From positions 620,001-684,000 of the forward strand of contig JASISA010000025.1 in the NCBI GenBank assembly GCA_031771865.1: a stretch of 64,000 bases of DNA, in the 5' to 3' direction. The notes beneath the pieces are model-generated. The model was not told the origin of the DNA. It worked only from the letters and a program-made list of their open reading frames with translations, and searched no databases. The translations under genes and the position numbers were made by a program. Of the stretch, positions 1-10,672 are shown in pieces. The first letter of the stretch is position 1. Each line of letters begins with the position of its first letter. This stretch comes from Nothophaeocryptopus gaeumannii (lineage: Eukaryota > Ascomycota > Dothideomycetes > Mycosphaerellales > Mycosphaerellaceae).

Positions 1-2483
1 TGCTTCTCCCTCCTCCAAGCAAATGTCACTCCCTTGCGTGTTGGCCCCAGTCACACAGTTTGGCATCAGACTGTTCCTGACGAGCCAGTGACGATGCAGA
101 CATCAAAGCGTGATCAAGCAAGGTGAAGATGGAACCTGACAAGCAGCAAGAAGGCAATCGCTGTCGGTGGGGCGAGACCTCTCCTCCTCCACCAATCCAC
201 CAGACGGTCCACCCAGTAGTATGCTGCGTAGGATATGCTCCCTGGGCCTGCCGTCCGCGCCTTTCCACTTCAGTCTTCGCCGCCGTCCGCTGTCGATCTC
301 CGCCTGGTGTGCGGGCTCACGACCAGCCAAGCGTGCGAACGAAGAACAAATCCTTCCCCTAGAGTTACCGTCAATCGCGCCCGAGCACTCCAAGCCTTTC
401 GCCGAAGCAGCTCGGCTCCCGGTCGAAGCAGATGGTTCTAGCCGTATGTTGTCGGATACCTACTCCATGATACCCGCTACATAGTTTCAATTGTCTTTGG
501 CCTCTCCAGTGTCGGTCAGCTGAACAATGGTCGAACGTTCCTGAAGCCGGCACTACCCCTAGGCCATCTAATGCCACCATCCCTGCTCAGAGGAAACATA
601 ATAACCTTATTCCTTCCGTTGTCAAAATGATGCATGAGCGCCCAATTAACGCATGCCCTGACATCACCCTCTAAGCCCTTTTCACGGCACCACGGCGGCA
701 TCATCAGACTTCTGGACAGGTCCATTTACACGCCCTCCACGATCGAAGCAGTAGCAGCCCGAAGCACGAAGATCCAGGAACGAGCTGCAGCAAATCCTTC
801 AGGCAAGCTCTGCCCAACACACCATTTCTCCTCAAGACCGTACCGCGGTACCGCAACCTCTCAAACTCAGCCCAGGACTCCCACTTTTCTCTGTGCAGTC
901 TGCGCGGGTCGGCAGCCGGGGCAGTGTTTCAGCTTCAAAGCCTTAGAATCCTCAAACGATTCAAAGCAGCGCACGAGCGCCGCCGGAGTGCAAGTCTGGG
1001 TGACGTCGGAGGTTTGGAAGCTTTCAGCCTTCCAGCGGTGGTCCAAGTACAGCGTTCTTTGGATGATCACAATTGTGATTCCGAAATGCTGGGTATGTGA
1101 CCCACGATTGTTACACTAATAGCACTATAGTAATACCGCCGAGGACTGTAGTATATAAACTAACTAAGCGCTGCAGACGCCGTGCGTGGATGTTCAGCAA
1201 AATTCGCCGGGTAATATTAACAGCGTTGATATTGCTATAGACAGCCGTTGACCTTACAGTTTGTACAGCAACAGCTCGTTCTACCCTCAATCACACTAAC
1301 ACTTCCCAAGAGTCATGCTCGCCTCAGCCCCCATACCGCTCTTCTCCATCGACGCTTTCAGGACAACCTCAAACATAGCGCGAAGAGAAGATGCGTTTGA
1401 GGTATATTTGTATGATGAGCAACATGGATACATCACCCGCATCCGAGCTTCAGCCTCATTCTGTCCTTCCACGGCCTCTATATCAATAAGCACTAGTCAT
1501 ACAGCTGCAGCAAAGTCTTTGACCTGTCAAAGCATCAAGAAGACTTACGAGGAAGGTGAGTAGGAAAGGTCTGCACTCCGACGCAGGCCGACAAACGGCG
1601 CGATGCTTATGCAAAGCATCACAACTTTCTATCAAAGTCCCGAGGAGGTTTTTGATATCTACTTGTGCTATGCCGATACGAAGCTGCGAAGGCGTTTCAA
1701 TATCGTGTTGTTCTGGCAGTTAGTTGTACTTCAGGCCTCCAAACCAAAACAAAGCTATCCCGAGGCACGTCCAAGTAGATTAATGAGAACATGTTGAAAA
1801 GCGAGCACTGCAGGCAAGAACCCTCAGTACTTTGATAAGTAACCAGTCTCTCGGTATCCTTTCTCATAGGATGTTCAACTACATACCACAATCAATGCCA
1901 TTCTTCAACACCACTATCCCACGCTCGCTCACCCTCTCACACTCATCATCCACTGTTCATCTCTCAAGCAAGTCAAAGTAATTAGTCCTTGCAAGCACCA
2001 ACCCCCACATCCCGTATCCAGCCATCACATCTCCCTCACTACTAAGGAACATCCATGAGACTCATACAGACAGTCAAACGGCAATCCCGCACAGATATCT
2101 CCTTGATCAAAGAAACCCACAAAGCTCAGTTTCATTCAAAACTTCATTCACACTGTCATTCAAATTGCATTGCCCATGGTATCAGAAAGTATAAACAAGA
2201 GGATCTCTAACACATAAGACTGTCATTACCGTAAACTCGGGTCCTTCAGAAATTCCATTGCCATCACATCTTCTCAGGTTCGACAAGCATACCGTGCTCA
2301 ATATGCCACGCTCACTTCCTCATCCGTGTGTACACGTGATCGCCGCGCTACCACATGACTCTTCCTCAATTCCCAAAATAACACCTCGACCCTCTGGTCT
2401 GGTCGTACAATGGCTCGCCACCTGTCACCACGACACTGTCTCGCACCAAGAATATCTCCCACAAGTCTCGTACTACTCCCAGA
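1..2483. other. Intergenic, no supported gene
   Basis: Only short overlapping ORFs occur on both strands. The best two are 634-1119 (+, 161 codons) and 1315-1563 (+, 82 codons). The second ends at GAAGGTGAGTAG, which resembles a 5-prime splice site, so it could be a first exon. Neither encodes anything I recognise. Composition is that of fungal intergenic DNA, with no repeat or transposon signature seen. Confidence 0.5.
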
Positions 2484-3797
2484 CTAAGAATTCGTCCGAC
2501 TCCTCGGCGACACCACCCCTTCAATCCTATCGTCACTGACAGGACTCATCCCCGCACTTCTCACTCCATCACTCCCATGCCCCTTAACGCCACTCAGATC
2601 GCCACTCGCCGTCTTGCGAATGCTCTGCCTCATCGTCTCAATCGTAAGCTCCCCGTGCTGACTACCAGGACTTCCAATACCCGGTATGCTTCTCACGGGT
2701 GACTGTTCGGGGTTCGAGGCCAAGATGGGATTGGTGACAGTGGTACCCGGAGGCGGAGTAGCTAACCCACCTGAGAGCGTTTTGCTGTGGGTGGAGGATG
2801 GGGAGCGAGGTGAGCGCAGTGGGGAGGCTGCACGTTCTCCGATGCTGCTTGCGGGCAAGTTGGAGATGTGTAAGCTATCGCGACTTCCAATTTCTCCTAG
2901 ACCGGATCCTGCGAGACCGTGTTGGTGTTCGCTGTGTACGATATCTTTGAACGAGAGGAAGCTGAGTCTGCGAACGTCGGTAGGGTCGAGCTGCCCGTAA
3001 TTGCTTGCAGGATCGTCATCAGCACCGGGTATGATGCCAGATTGGTGGTGAGAAGTTGCGGCTTCTGAATCAGTCGATAATTCATGTCGCAAAGGCGGCA
3101 TCGGGGCTGGAGAATGAAGCGCTGTCAGATCGGCATGGCTACTCGAGCCCTCCAGCGTTGCAGCAGCCGGTTGATGCGTGGCTGACGTTACGATCTCTAC
3201 ATCGTCCGGGTTCAAAGTCTCGCTCGTGATAGCTTGCGCCGAAGCCTCCAACGCTGGCGGGATCGAATCTTCGGTGATGACATGAGTAGGTATATGTGCC
3301 GGGCTCAGCTCTCCTTGCAGATTAGAAATTGGTATCGACTCCTGTACACTGCGCTCAAAGATCTCTGAAGAGGCGGGGCTATGTAACCTGGGCGAACTCG
3401 ATCGCATGCGGTTGGGTGATGCTGCGACAGCATGTTGATGAGGCAGTCGCGAGGGCGGCGCTGGTATGGGCTGCGACGCAGGCTTCAATTCAGGATGCTG
3501 TCCTTTCTTCAATTGCGAAGAAGGAGCAGTTATCCCTGCCGCAGTAGCAGCAGGCTCGCTCAGAGGCGCATTGATAGCCTCCATCTTCTGCTGCTGATGC
3601 TTGTCGTCCTTCTTCTTTCCCAAACCTAGCAGTCTCGATTTGAAGCTTTTCGACTCGTTCAATTCAGAGGCACCAGCGTCCCGTAAGTCTTTGCGCTCGC
3701 TGTCCGTTATCAGTGGAGTCGAAGAGTTATGCGGCGAGACGTTGGCTTGTCGTGGATTCGAAGTCGGCGGCGGCGGTTGGGTATCTCGAGGCGGCAT
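2484..3797 (-). CDS. Conserved disordered fungal protein with DPTDVRRLSFLSF motif
   Basis: This single-exon ORF of 437 residues starts with an ATG. Almost all of it is low-complexity sequence rich in Ser, Pro, Ala and His, as expected of a disordered protein. A Lys-rich patch (KSRLLGLGKKKDDKH) lies near residues 53-67. The block DPTDVRRLSFLSFKDIV begins at residue 271 and is the only part that looks structured or constrained. I have the impression that it recurs in filamentous ascomycete hypothetical proteins, but could not check. There are many S/T-P sites. No membrane segment or signal peptide is seen. Function is unknown; a signalling or scaffold role would be speculation. The next gene upstream (4281-4724) is on the same strand. 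Confidence 0.75.
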   Translation of the reverse strand: MPPRDTQPPPPTSNPRQANVSPHNSSTPLITDSERKDLRDAGASELNESKSFKSRLLGLGKKKDDKHQQQKMEAINAPLSEPAATAAGITAPSSQLKKGQHPELKPASQPIPAPPSRLPHQHAVAASPNRMRSSSPRLHSPASSEIFERSVQESIPISNLQGELSPAHIPTHVITEDSIPPALEASAQAITSETLNPDDVEIVTSATHQPAAATLEGSSSHADLTALHSPAPMPPLRHELSTDSEAATSHHQSGIIPGADDDPASNYGQLDPTDVRRLSFLSFKDIVHSEHQHGLAGSGLGEIGSRDSLHISNLPASSIGERAASPLRSPRSPSSTHSKTLSGGLATPPPGTTVTNPILASNPEQSPVRSIPGIGSPGSQHGELTIETMRQSIRKTASGDLSGVKGHGSDGVRSAGMSPVSDDRIEGVVSPRSRTNS

Positions 3798-4280
3798 TAC
3801 CGGGGGAGATTAAGAGCGCACACAAGCATAGCACAACGCGTGTCAAGTTTCTTGATTCCGGCCAGGCAGGAGCACAGATATGTCACAAGCTGGTCTCTGT
3901 ATGGTACACGTATGAACAGGTGTCCCGGCAAGCGATTGCGGCTGTCCCGAAAGCACGAAGGCAGGGAAATTGAAGGCCTCAACTCAATGTCGTCTCCATG
4001 AAAGGCAGCGGTGTCGGACCCAACAGCTGCTATGTTGAAATTATGTCGGCCAAGTTTGTCGTTGTTATGAGCAGGAGCCAGGAGGTGTTATTGGCCTCAA
4101 TGGTCGACAGCAGCAACGCCTCAGCAAGACAAGAGCAGCAGGGTGGGTTTCCCAGTCACGCGCAGCAGAATGGACCCCGACTTTCTCCACTCTCAGCCGG
4201 GGACGCGCAATGACGCAGCCTCCTATCCCCTCGACGTCGTGAAACACGTCGACTCCCAATGAGAACCGCGTCCAGTACGA
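3798..4280. other. Intergenic (upstream of the disordered-protein gene)
   Basis: This is the presumed 5-prime flank of the minus-strand gene ending at 2484 and the 3-prime flank of the next minus gene. The short ORFs overlap antisense and are not convincing. No motif stood out. Confidence 0.5.
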
Positions 4281-4724
4281 TCAGCCTTGCCTTGGCTGGA
4301 TCTCCGACACGTCTGAGATCGTCTCTAACAATGATCCCGTCGACGACGCAGCTGACGAGACACTGCGTGCCCGATTGCGACCACTTCCGGGCGTGAACAT
4401 TTCCGTACTGAGCATGAGCACGCTCGGGACGACGAATGCCGCTCCAACGCTCACTGGACGAGGACGAGATCTGCCCATTAAGGCGATCGGATGCTTTTCA
4501 GACTTCAGAGGCTTTCCCGGCATGGTGATGACAGGCTCCTCTGGCTCTGGTGGTGGAGTCGGGGTGCGGGAAGATGAAGCCGGTGATGGCTCGCGGATGA
4601 TGATAGGCGTGAAAGTATTGAGAAGTGTACAGAAGACATCTTTGGAAACGTGTTCATCAATTATGCACATCACCACCAGGTACGTCCTTGCTCTATATAT
4701 TGATTCGTTGGACAGACGTCTCAT
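4281..4724 (-). CDS. Hypothetical protein, Pro/Ser/Arg-rich
   Basis: This ORF has 147 codons from an ATG (start MRRLSNES). The C-terminal half is the more protein-like: a PTPPPEPEEP stretch, then MPGKPLKSEKHPIALMGRSRPRP, then a short hydrophobic patch (AAFVVPSVLML) and an SSAASSTGSLLETISDVSEI tail. The first 40 residues read less naturally, and GTACCTGG near 4682 on the minus strand could be a donor, so an upstream exon may replace them. I do not recognise a family. No signal peptide is seen. Confidence 0.4.
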   Translation of the reverse strand: MRRLSNESIYRARTYLVVMCIIDEHVSKDVFCTLLNTFTPIIIREPSPASSSRTPTPPPEPEEPVITMPGKPLKSEKHPIALMGRSRPRPVSVGAAFVVPSVLMLSTEMFTPGSGRNRARSVSSAASSTGSLLETISDVSEIQPRQG

Positions 4725-5092
4725 CGTTCAGCGACGCCCATTGCACCGCCGTCGAGCTGAACACCAAGCCGCCGACGGACTGCGACTTCGCCCCATTCTG
4801 CACCACAGTGGAATCGGAAAATAGATCAGCAGCCTCACCTCCGCGAATTAGTGGAATTTCTTCTACTACTTTCACAGAACTCGCTCTTCATCATCATCTT
4901 CGTCATCATCGTAACCTTCTTTGGTTGATTGCTCATTTATCTTGGTGAAACTTTCGCAACGCTACACTGAATCGCTCGCAACGCGCCGCGTGGCTGTCGA
5001 ATGGATTGCCATTGTGGGTCCATCTCCTGGACCAGGCGCCGTAAATGCATGTCCCTACCACTTCGTCTCTCTTCCCTACCGAGTCGTCATAT
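4725..5092. other. Intergenic between two minus-strand genes
   Basis: Contains the 3-prime flank of the Cyp40 gene and the 5-prime flank of the small gene at 4281. A short (TCATCATCATCTTCGTCATCATCG) triplet run lies at about 4888-4911. No gene is supported. Confidence 0.5.
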
Positions 5093-6217
5093 CTAGTCGG
5101 TGAATGCCTTGGAGTAGGCTTTCTTCTCTCGTGCCTTCCGATCAGCTGCAGCCTTCTTGACTGCAGCCACCTCATTCTTAATGCCGGCGTCCGATGGCAC
5201 GAGAGCCGAGGCCTCCTCCAAGAACTTCAGTGCGCCATCTTCGTCCTTTGATGCCCTGAGTGCGACTCCCTTACGGAAGAGCGCCTTGCCCTTCTCAGCA
5301 TCTGAAATGCCCTCGACAACCGCTGCCTTGTCCGCAGACTCGAACGAGTCCTGGTACTGCCCGAGTTTGAACTGAAGCAGTGAGCTGTTGGTGTGCAGTG
5401 AAACCTTGAGCTTGGCGAGTTGTGAGCCAAGGTCTGCTGGGTCACCCTCCAGAGGTGCAGGGTACTCGTGTAGATATCGCAGAGCCTTCTGGTACTTGAG
5501 GAGAGCCAGCTCGTTCTGACCGGCTTTGAAAGCCTTATTGCCCATGTCCTTCAAGTCGCTCACAATCTTGACAATTTCTGTGCCCTTCCACTCCTCGCCC
5601 CCCTTTTGCTGATCCTCTGGGAAGTCTTCGTAGGCGTCGCCCGTGGTGTCTGGTTTCTTCTTGGTGAATTCGCTGATGTCGGTGTCGTCAGGCAGCTGAC
5701 CGCAATCTTCAATAGTGCAGTCCTTCTCTGGCTTGTCGTTGGGTCCTGTTGGAGTGTTCTCGACCTGTCTGATCAATGCCTTTCCAGCGATCACCTCACC
5801 GAACACAACGTGCTTGCCGTCCAAGTGAGGAGTAGGTACGGTTGTCACGAAGAATTGGCTTCCGTTGGTGCCTGGTCCAGCATTTGCCATGCTCAGCAAG
5901 AATGGCTTCTCGTGCTTGAGGTCAAAGTTCTCATCGTCAAACTTCTCGCCATAGATGCTCTCCCCTCCAGTACCATTTCCCGCAGTAAAGTCACCGCCTT
6001 GTATCATGAAGCTCTTGATCACTCGGTGGAAGCCCGAGCCCTTGTAGTGTAGCGGCACGCCGGTGTTGCCATTGCCCTTCTCGCCTGTACAGAGTGCTCG
6101 GAAGTTGTCGGCCGTCTTGGGGACGACGTCGTTGTACAGCTCGAAAACGACTTTGCCAATCTTCTGACCGCCGATGGCGATGTCGAAGAAGACCTTGCTG
6201 CGCTTCTCGGATGGCAT
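5093..6217 (-). CDS. CPR6: Cyclophilin-40 type peptidyl-prolyl isomerase with TPR domain
   Basis: This uninterrupted protein of 374 residues starts at an ATG. Residues 1-175 form a cyclophilin domain (FDIAIGGQKIGKVVFELYNDVVPKTADNF at the start, with SFMIQGGDFT and NGSQFFVTT active-site blocks). Residues of about 210-360 form TPR helices that bind the C-terminus of Hsp90. The loop reads TPHLDGKHVVFG: His replaces the Trp of cyclophilin A, as in known Cyp40 proteins, where it lowers cyclosporin affinity. Length matches yeast Cpr6/Cpr7 and human PPID (about 370). The expected role is a cytosolic Hsp90 co-chaperone and proline isomerase. A GAAgcTTC heat-shock-element-like site lies about 105 bp upstream. 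Family assignment is firm; CPR6 versus CPR7 orthology is not resolved. Confidence 0.95.
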   Translation of the reverse strand: MPSEKRSKVFFDIAIGGQKIGKVVFELYNDVVPKTADNFRALCTGEKGNGNTGVPLHYKGSGFHRVIKSFMIQGGDFTAGNGTGGESIYGEKFDDENFDLKHEKPFLLSMANAGPGTNGSQFFVTTVPTPHLDGKHVVFGEVIAGKALIRQVENTPTGPNDKPEKDCTIEDCGQLPDDTDISEFTKKKPDTTGDAYEDFPEDQQKGGEEWKGTEIVKIVSDLKDMGNKAFKAGQNELALLKYQKALRYLHEYPAPLEGDPADLGSQLAKLKVSLHTNSSLLQFKLGQYQDSFESADKAAVVEGISDAEKGKALFRKGVALRASKDEDGALKFLEEASALVPSDAGIKNEVAAVKKAAADRKAREKKAYSKAFTD

Positions 6218-6715
6218 GGTCGTGGTAGCTCGCGTGGATGCGGAGCCGAAGAGCGGTCGGTGATAATTAAATTAGAGGTGTTATGGACACAACGTTCAAA
6301 GTGATCAGCAATGTTTTCTTAGAAGCTTCTAGGTCCCTCACCTACATTACATGGCGCCCGCCCCACCCCACCTCTTCACTTTCGTGGTCTTGGCGCAAAT
6401 TGCGGGGCATATGCGCTACTGTAAGGTACGAGAGACCGTGTGAGATGTGGCTGATTCTGTCCGGAAGAGTACCACGATTCAGATCATGCACAGTAGTAAG
6501 ATGAGCCTTGAAGTGATAGGAATGCTTTTGGTGCTATCTTAGAAATCATCCGGCCGTGTCAACTCTAATCCAATGCATTTCTCAGCTCCATGCTAGAATA
6601 TCAAAGTCCAAAGATCATCGCTTCAATCAACATCGTAGCCTCGTCATCGCTCACTCTGTGACTTTGGTGAAGCGCCTTGCGGCGCCGCTTTCGAAGTGCT
6701 TCTATTCTCTATTGC
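6218..6715. other. Intergenic: Cyp40 promoter and 3-prime end of trehalase
   Basis: This is the upstream region of the Cyp40 gene (minus strand) and the 3-prime flank of the trehalase gene. It contains the heat-shock-element-like site listed separately. No gene is supported. Confidence 0.6.
6316..6329 (-). promoter_or_regulatory. Heat-shock-element-like site upstream of Cyp40
   Basis: GAA at 6322-6324 and TTC at 6327-6329 are separated by two bases (GAAgcTTC), forming a perfect inverted pair of HSF half-sites. Another TTC at 6316-6318 lies three bases before, one more than the canonical spacing. The site is about 105 bp upstream of the Cyp40 ATG. Cyp40 is an Hsp90 co-chaperone, a class often under HSF control. 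A single 8-mer can occur by chance. Confidence 0.4.
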
Positions 6716-9356
6716 TCAATTCTTGTGCCCATTGGTGGCTCCCAGATTCACATCGTTGTGTGTATTGCGACGCGCCTCTGGGTGACTCTGGCCATGCCCT
6801 TCCGGGTGAGCATACTGAACGCGAGCCGGATGGTTCTCAGTGGCATGACTGTGGGAAGCGCCATTGGTGTGTGCCGTTGGCTTCTGCATGAAATCGACAG
6901 GATCTTTTGCTCCTTCGGTCATCTTCTTGAATGTGTCCCAGGTGGTGACGGCGCCCAACGCTCTCTTCATGTGAGCATTGACGATCTGCAAGCCGTAGAC
7001 GTAGGATGCGTTGACCCAACCAAATCTGCAAAGAAGTTAGGGAATCAGTTAATCAAGGTGCAGTCGCGCAACTCACCCTTCAGTCGCGACACCCTTGAAA
7101 TCACCGCCCTGGTTGCCGTATTCGGCTTCGACCTTGTGCGGGTCAACCTGCCGTGTCACATCGTACTTCTCCACAACCACGCCGTTGAAGTCAACGAACG
7201 CCTTTGTGCACATGTAGATCCATCGGTAGGCGAGGCGCTGCGCTTCCTCTTCGAAGCCATATCGCAGGAAGCCAGTCCAGGCAAGAATTTGCTGTGGAGC
7301 CCAGCCGAAGGGATAATCCCACTGTCGGTTGGGTCGGTGGACACCCACTGGACCACGACTCTCCTCGGTACCAGAGACAAGACCGCCGTGAACCTCAAAA
7401 CGCGGAAGAGCTTTGGCGACCATGACGGAGGCCTGACGAGGCGTACAAGCACCAGCCCACATTGCCCAGAACGTGGTGGCACTCTCGTAGCCAGTCTGCT
7501 GCTTCTTGACAGTATTGTAGTCGAAGAACATGCCCTTCTCTTCGTCCCACATGAGCTTATCCATCTGTTGGCGGCGCTTCTTGGCACGACGATCCCAGGT
7601 GGACGACGTCTCAAAGTCGGGGTGTCCTGGCATGCGCCACTCCTTTGGAATCTCGAGCTTGTCACCAAAGAACGCCCGAATCGTACGAGCAATGTCCACT
7701 TCGTATTTGTACAAGCAAGAATTCAGGTCAATGGTGGCCAAGTGGGCAGCAACCTTCTCGAGGCGGTAGGAGGTATCGTGTCCGGATTCGCGAACCGCGC
7801 GATCATGCAGGAAGTACTCGTCCAGCTCCGGCTCGTACACGTGTCCATAGTTGTACGCATGGACGAAGTCATTGAAGCTCATATTGTGCTTCTTGGCATA
7901 AGGCGACAGAACGTGCACGAAATGGGTGGCTTCAGTCTCTGGTGGTACACCAAGACCACCTGGGACGTAGCGAGACAGTCCTGACTCTGGATCGTAACGA
8001 GGCTTCGACATCCAAGTGCTGTAATAATCCTTGATAGCTGCTAGGATAGCGTTACGAAGGAAGTCCAAGCTGTTATGCTCATGCTTGATCCGGTCGTACA
8101 CCCGAAGTGCCATATCTGTGAGGAATGGAGGCTGCGAGCGGCGGAGGTAGTAGGACCGGTTGGCGTTCAAGATCTTGCCGTAGTGGCGGATGGAGAAGCA
8201 GAAGTGCTTGACCATCGACTTGCATAGGTCTTCGCGATCATTGACCAGAAGTCCGAGGGTTTCCATGTAGCTGTCCCACCCGTAGAGCTCGTTGAAACGG
8301 CCACCGGGAACGACAAAAGGAAGGCCCTTGAAATCGATTTCACCCTTGGGAGTATCGGCAACTCGCTCCATCTCAATGGCCAGCAGACCAGGTGCGGCAT
8401 TCAAGTCACGGACGTATTCATCGTCATCTGCACCACCTTCTTTGAGCCATTGGACATCAAGACGCATTTCGGGGTGCTCTCTAGCGACACGAGTATAGTA
8501 CTCATATTGCTCGGGAGCTCTGGGAGGTATGTATATCCGGGGCCTGGGATCTGAAGTCCAGTCTTTGGGATCTCTGGCGACTTGAGCAATGTTGGAACCG
8601 TCAATCCTTCTTGTCAGGTTCGGCCAAAACTGGTCCTTGATAAGGCGTGCCATTCGATTGACCGGATTCTCGTTCAGACGGGCCTCGTCCAATACAATCT
8701 GCTTGCGGCCATATTTCTTGGCCAATGTGAGCTCCTGCAAAAGATTGCTCATCATATAGTTACCCCGAATATCGAAGTGTTTGTAGCCTCCCGAGGAAAC
8801 GGTTCCCAGCTCAATGGTCTTCGGACCGGTATCCTCAATTGTGATCTGGATGTTGTGGTCGGTATCCTCACGAGCGAGGATCGTCTTCAACGTGTCTTCG
8901 ACATTGATGAGATAGCGGCGAGGGGCATTACCCTGCGGGTCTAGCGAGATTCAAGTCAGCTCAATGTCCAACAACGAAGGATGTCTGGGGCGCACCTGCC
9001 TATACTCTGCCGTCTCGTGGGTGCCTTGTACTGCTGAGCTGCTATTGCCTGACTGTGGCCCGGGTCAATCTGTCATGTATACCTAGTCAGCACCCTTCTC
9101 GCTCAATTGAATGCCTCTCTCCTGTGAAGCAATCTCATTCTATGCTCGCGGGTCGGCTTACCGCTGATAGAGTGCGCCTTTTCGCAACCTGTCTAGGGCC
9201 GTGACTCGCGCCATAGTAGACGTCTGGGGCGGCGTAAGGGTCGAGATCGAGACCGTGTGCTTGCTTCTCCTTGTCGGCGGTAGGCGCGACGGTGTGGGAG
9301 TGCTGGTGGTCGTTCGGGGCAGGGTGGATCGGAATGACCGATTTCTGCAAGCTCAT
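6716..9356 (-). CDS. NTH1: Neutral (cytosolic) trehalase, GH37
   Basis: Hydrolyses trehalose to two glucoses in the cytosol. My model is join(6716..7025,7077..8940,9006..9069,9162..9356) on the complement, which is in phase and gives 810 residues (yeast Nth1 is about 750). Both GH37 signatures are present: PGGRFNELYGWDSY and QWDYPFGWAPQ. The calcium-binding loop of neutral trehalases is seen as DTDHNIQITIEDTGPK, just after RRYLINVEDTLKTILARED. The N-terminus has basic R-x-x-S type sites (KRRTLS) of the sort targeted by protein kinase A before 14-3-3 activation. No signal peptide is seen, consistent with the neutral rather than the acid enzyme. The 64-nt second exon is the least certain part. 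The last intron (7026-7076, GTGAGT...TTGCAG) is clear. A long ORF on the opposite strand is a shadow. Confidence 0.95.
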
Positions 9357-10672
9357 GCTCTACCGGCTGGTACTGGAGGAAGTCGTTCGCGTGCGTAGGG
9401 GTGTAGGTCTATGAGAAGCAGTTGGATGGGCAAGAGTGTTTTCGTTGGCGATGATATCAGCGTGCTGCGGGTCAAGCAGCAGGTCCGTGGAGATTGATCG
9501 GGTCGAGCGTAATGAGGGCCGGGGGAGTTCTACGGGCTCCGGTGGGGTGGTGAGATGGGATGGACTGGCTAGGCAAACTGTGGTGCTATTCGCTGCTGAG
9601 GATTGCTTTGATAGAGTGCGCGTGGAGGGGCCGTCGCGACAAAGAAGCTGATGACTGCAGTGAGTGATGCTGCGAGGGACAACGAACAACGGACAACGGA
9701 GAGCAGCTGGACGATGAAACAGTATTGACAGCCGCCGGTCGCATGAGCAACTTCAGGAGCAGGCGTGGTCGTCGGGGAACAGGCAGACACTAGGAGACAC
9801 TTGCCGTTCGCATCTGCTGTTCACAATGCCGATCGCAAGAGCAGCGGTGTATGCTGCAGCAAGACGGCAGGTGGTGAGGGACCTGGAGGGTCGAGCTGTC
9901 TTCCATCCCGAGCATAGCTGTGCATGCTCTCTCAAAGCTTTGCCGGTCGAGGTGGGTCGCTTCTGTGAAGATGCACAGACTCATATCGCACGCAGAATCA
10001 CAGACAGAAGACGTTCCTACGCCGATGGTGCGCAAGCTGTGCGACCACACTGGAGATGGACATTGGTCAAGACAGAGCCAGGGAGCCCCTCGAGGGAGGC
10101 ACATGGCGATCTTCTTCACGCTAGCGCCCAGTCTTACTCTCGCACATGCTGTATCGGTGCAAAACATCCAGTCTACCATGCTGACCATACGTCGACCATC
10201 GGCGGGGGACCTTGCAATCACTCTCAAGAGAACTGCGAAGGGGAGCTCCAAGAGTGATACTCGATTGTGCGCAGCTTCATTGTACGGCATTGGCAAAATA
10301 GAGTACAGGGTAACAGGCATTGCAAGCAATCCTCTGCCGATGCAGAACGCAGCTTCTCGGTGCCCCGCTCGCCTTGTCGTATTTGAACAACAGTCGATAA
10401 ATACACCACTGACCGTGTCATTGGGAAGACTGGGTATTGACCCGTGACTACGGCTACCGCGATCGCATCAAGATCCGATACCCGCCCTTGAATTAGACAC
10501 CTGGAACCCAGTTCAGGCTCAATTGTCTTCCCAACGCTCTGTCACTCGGATTGAGTTCGAGATGCCGGTTCCCTGCCGATGCCGAGGCCCACTCGCCGAG
10601 AAGCAGTGACCATGAACCTCACATCAACACAGCTTTGACTTCGACTGTACATAGCATCTTTAGACCTTCATT
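9357..10672. other. Intergenic: divergent promoter of trehalase and hydrolase
   Basis: 1.3 kb between two divergent genes. ORFs of 179 codons (minus, 9790-10329) and 175 codons (plus, 9920-10447) overlap each other antisense, have no recognisable domain and are probably chance. One AGGGG stress-element core at 9626-9630 is too short to call. Confidence 0.5.

Noticed and set aside
6677..7984. 435-codon plus-strand ORF
   Set aside because: Antisense to trehalase exons, with no recognisable domain; a mirror of codon-biased coding sequence on the other strand.
9626..9630. AGGGG stress-response element upstream of trehalase
   Set aside because: A single 5-base match is expected often by chance in 1.3 kb.
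9790..10447. Overlapping 179- and 175-codon ORFs on opposite strands
   Set aside because: They overlap each other antisense, show unpatterned composition and no domain; probably promoter DNA.
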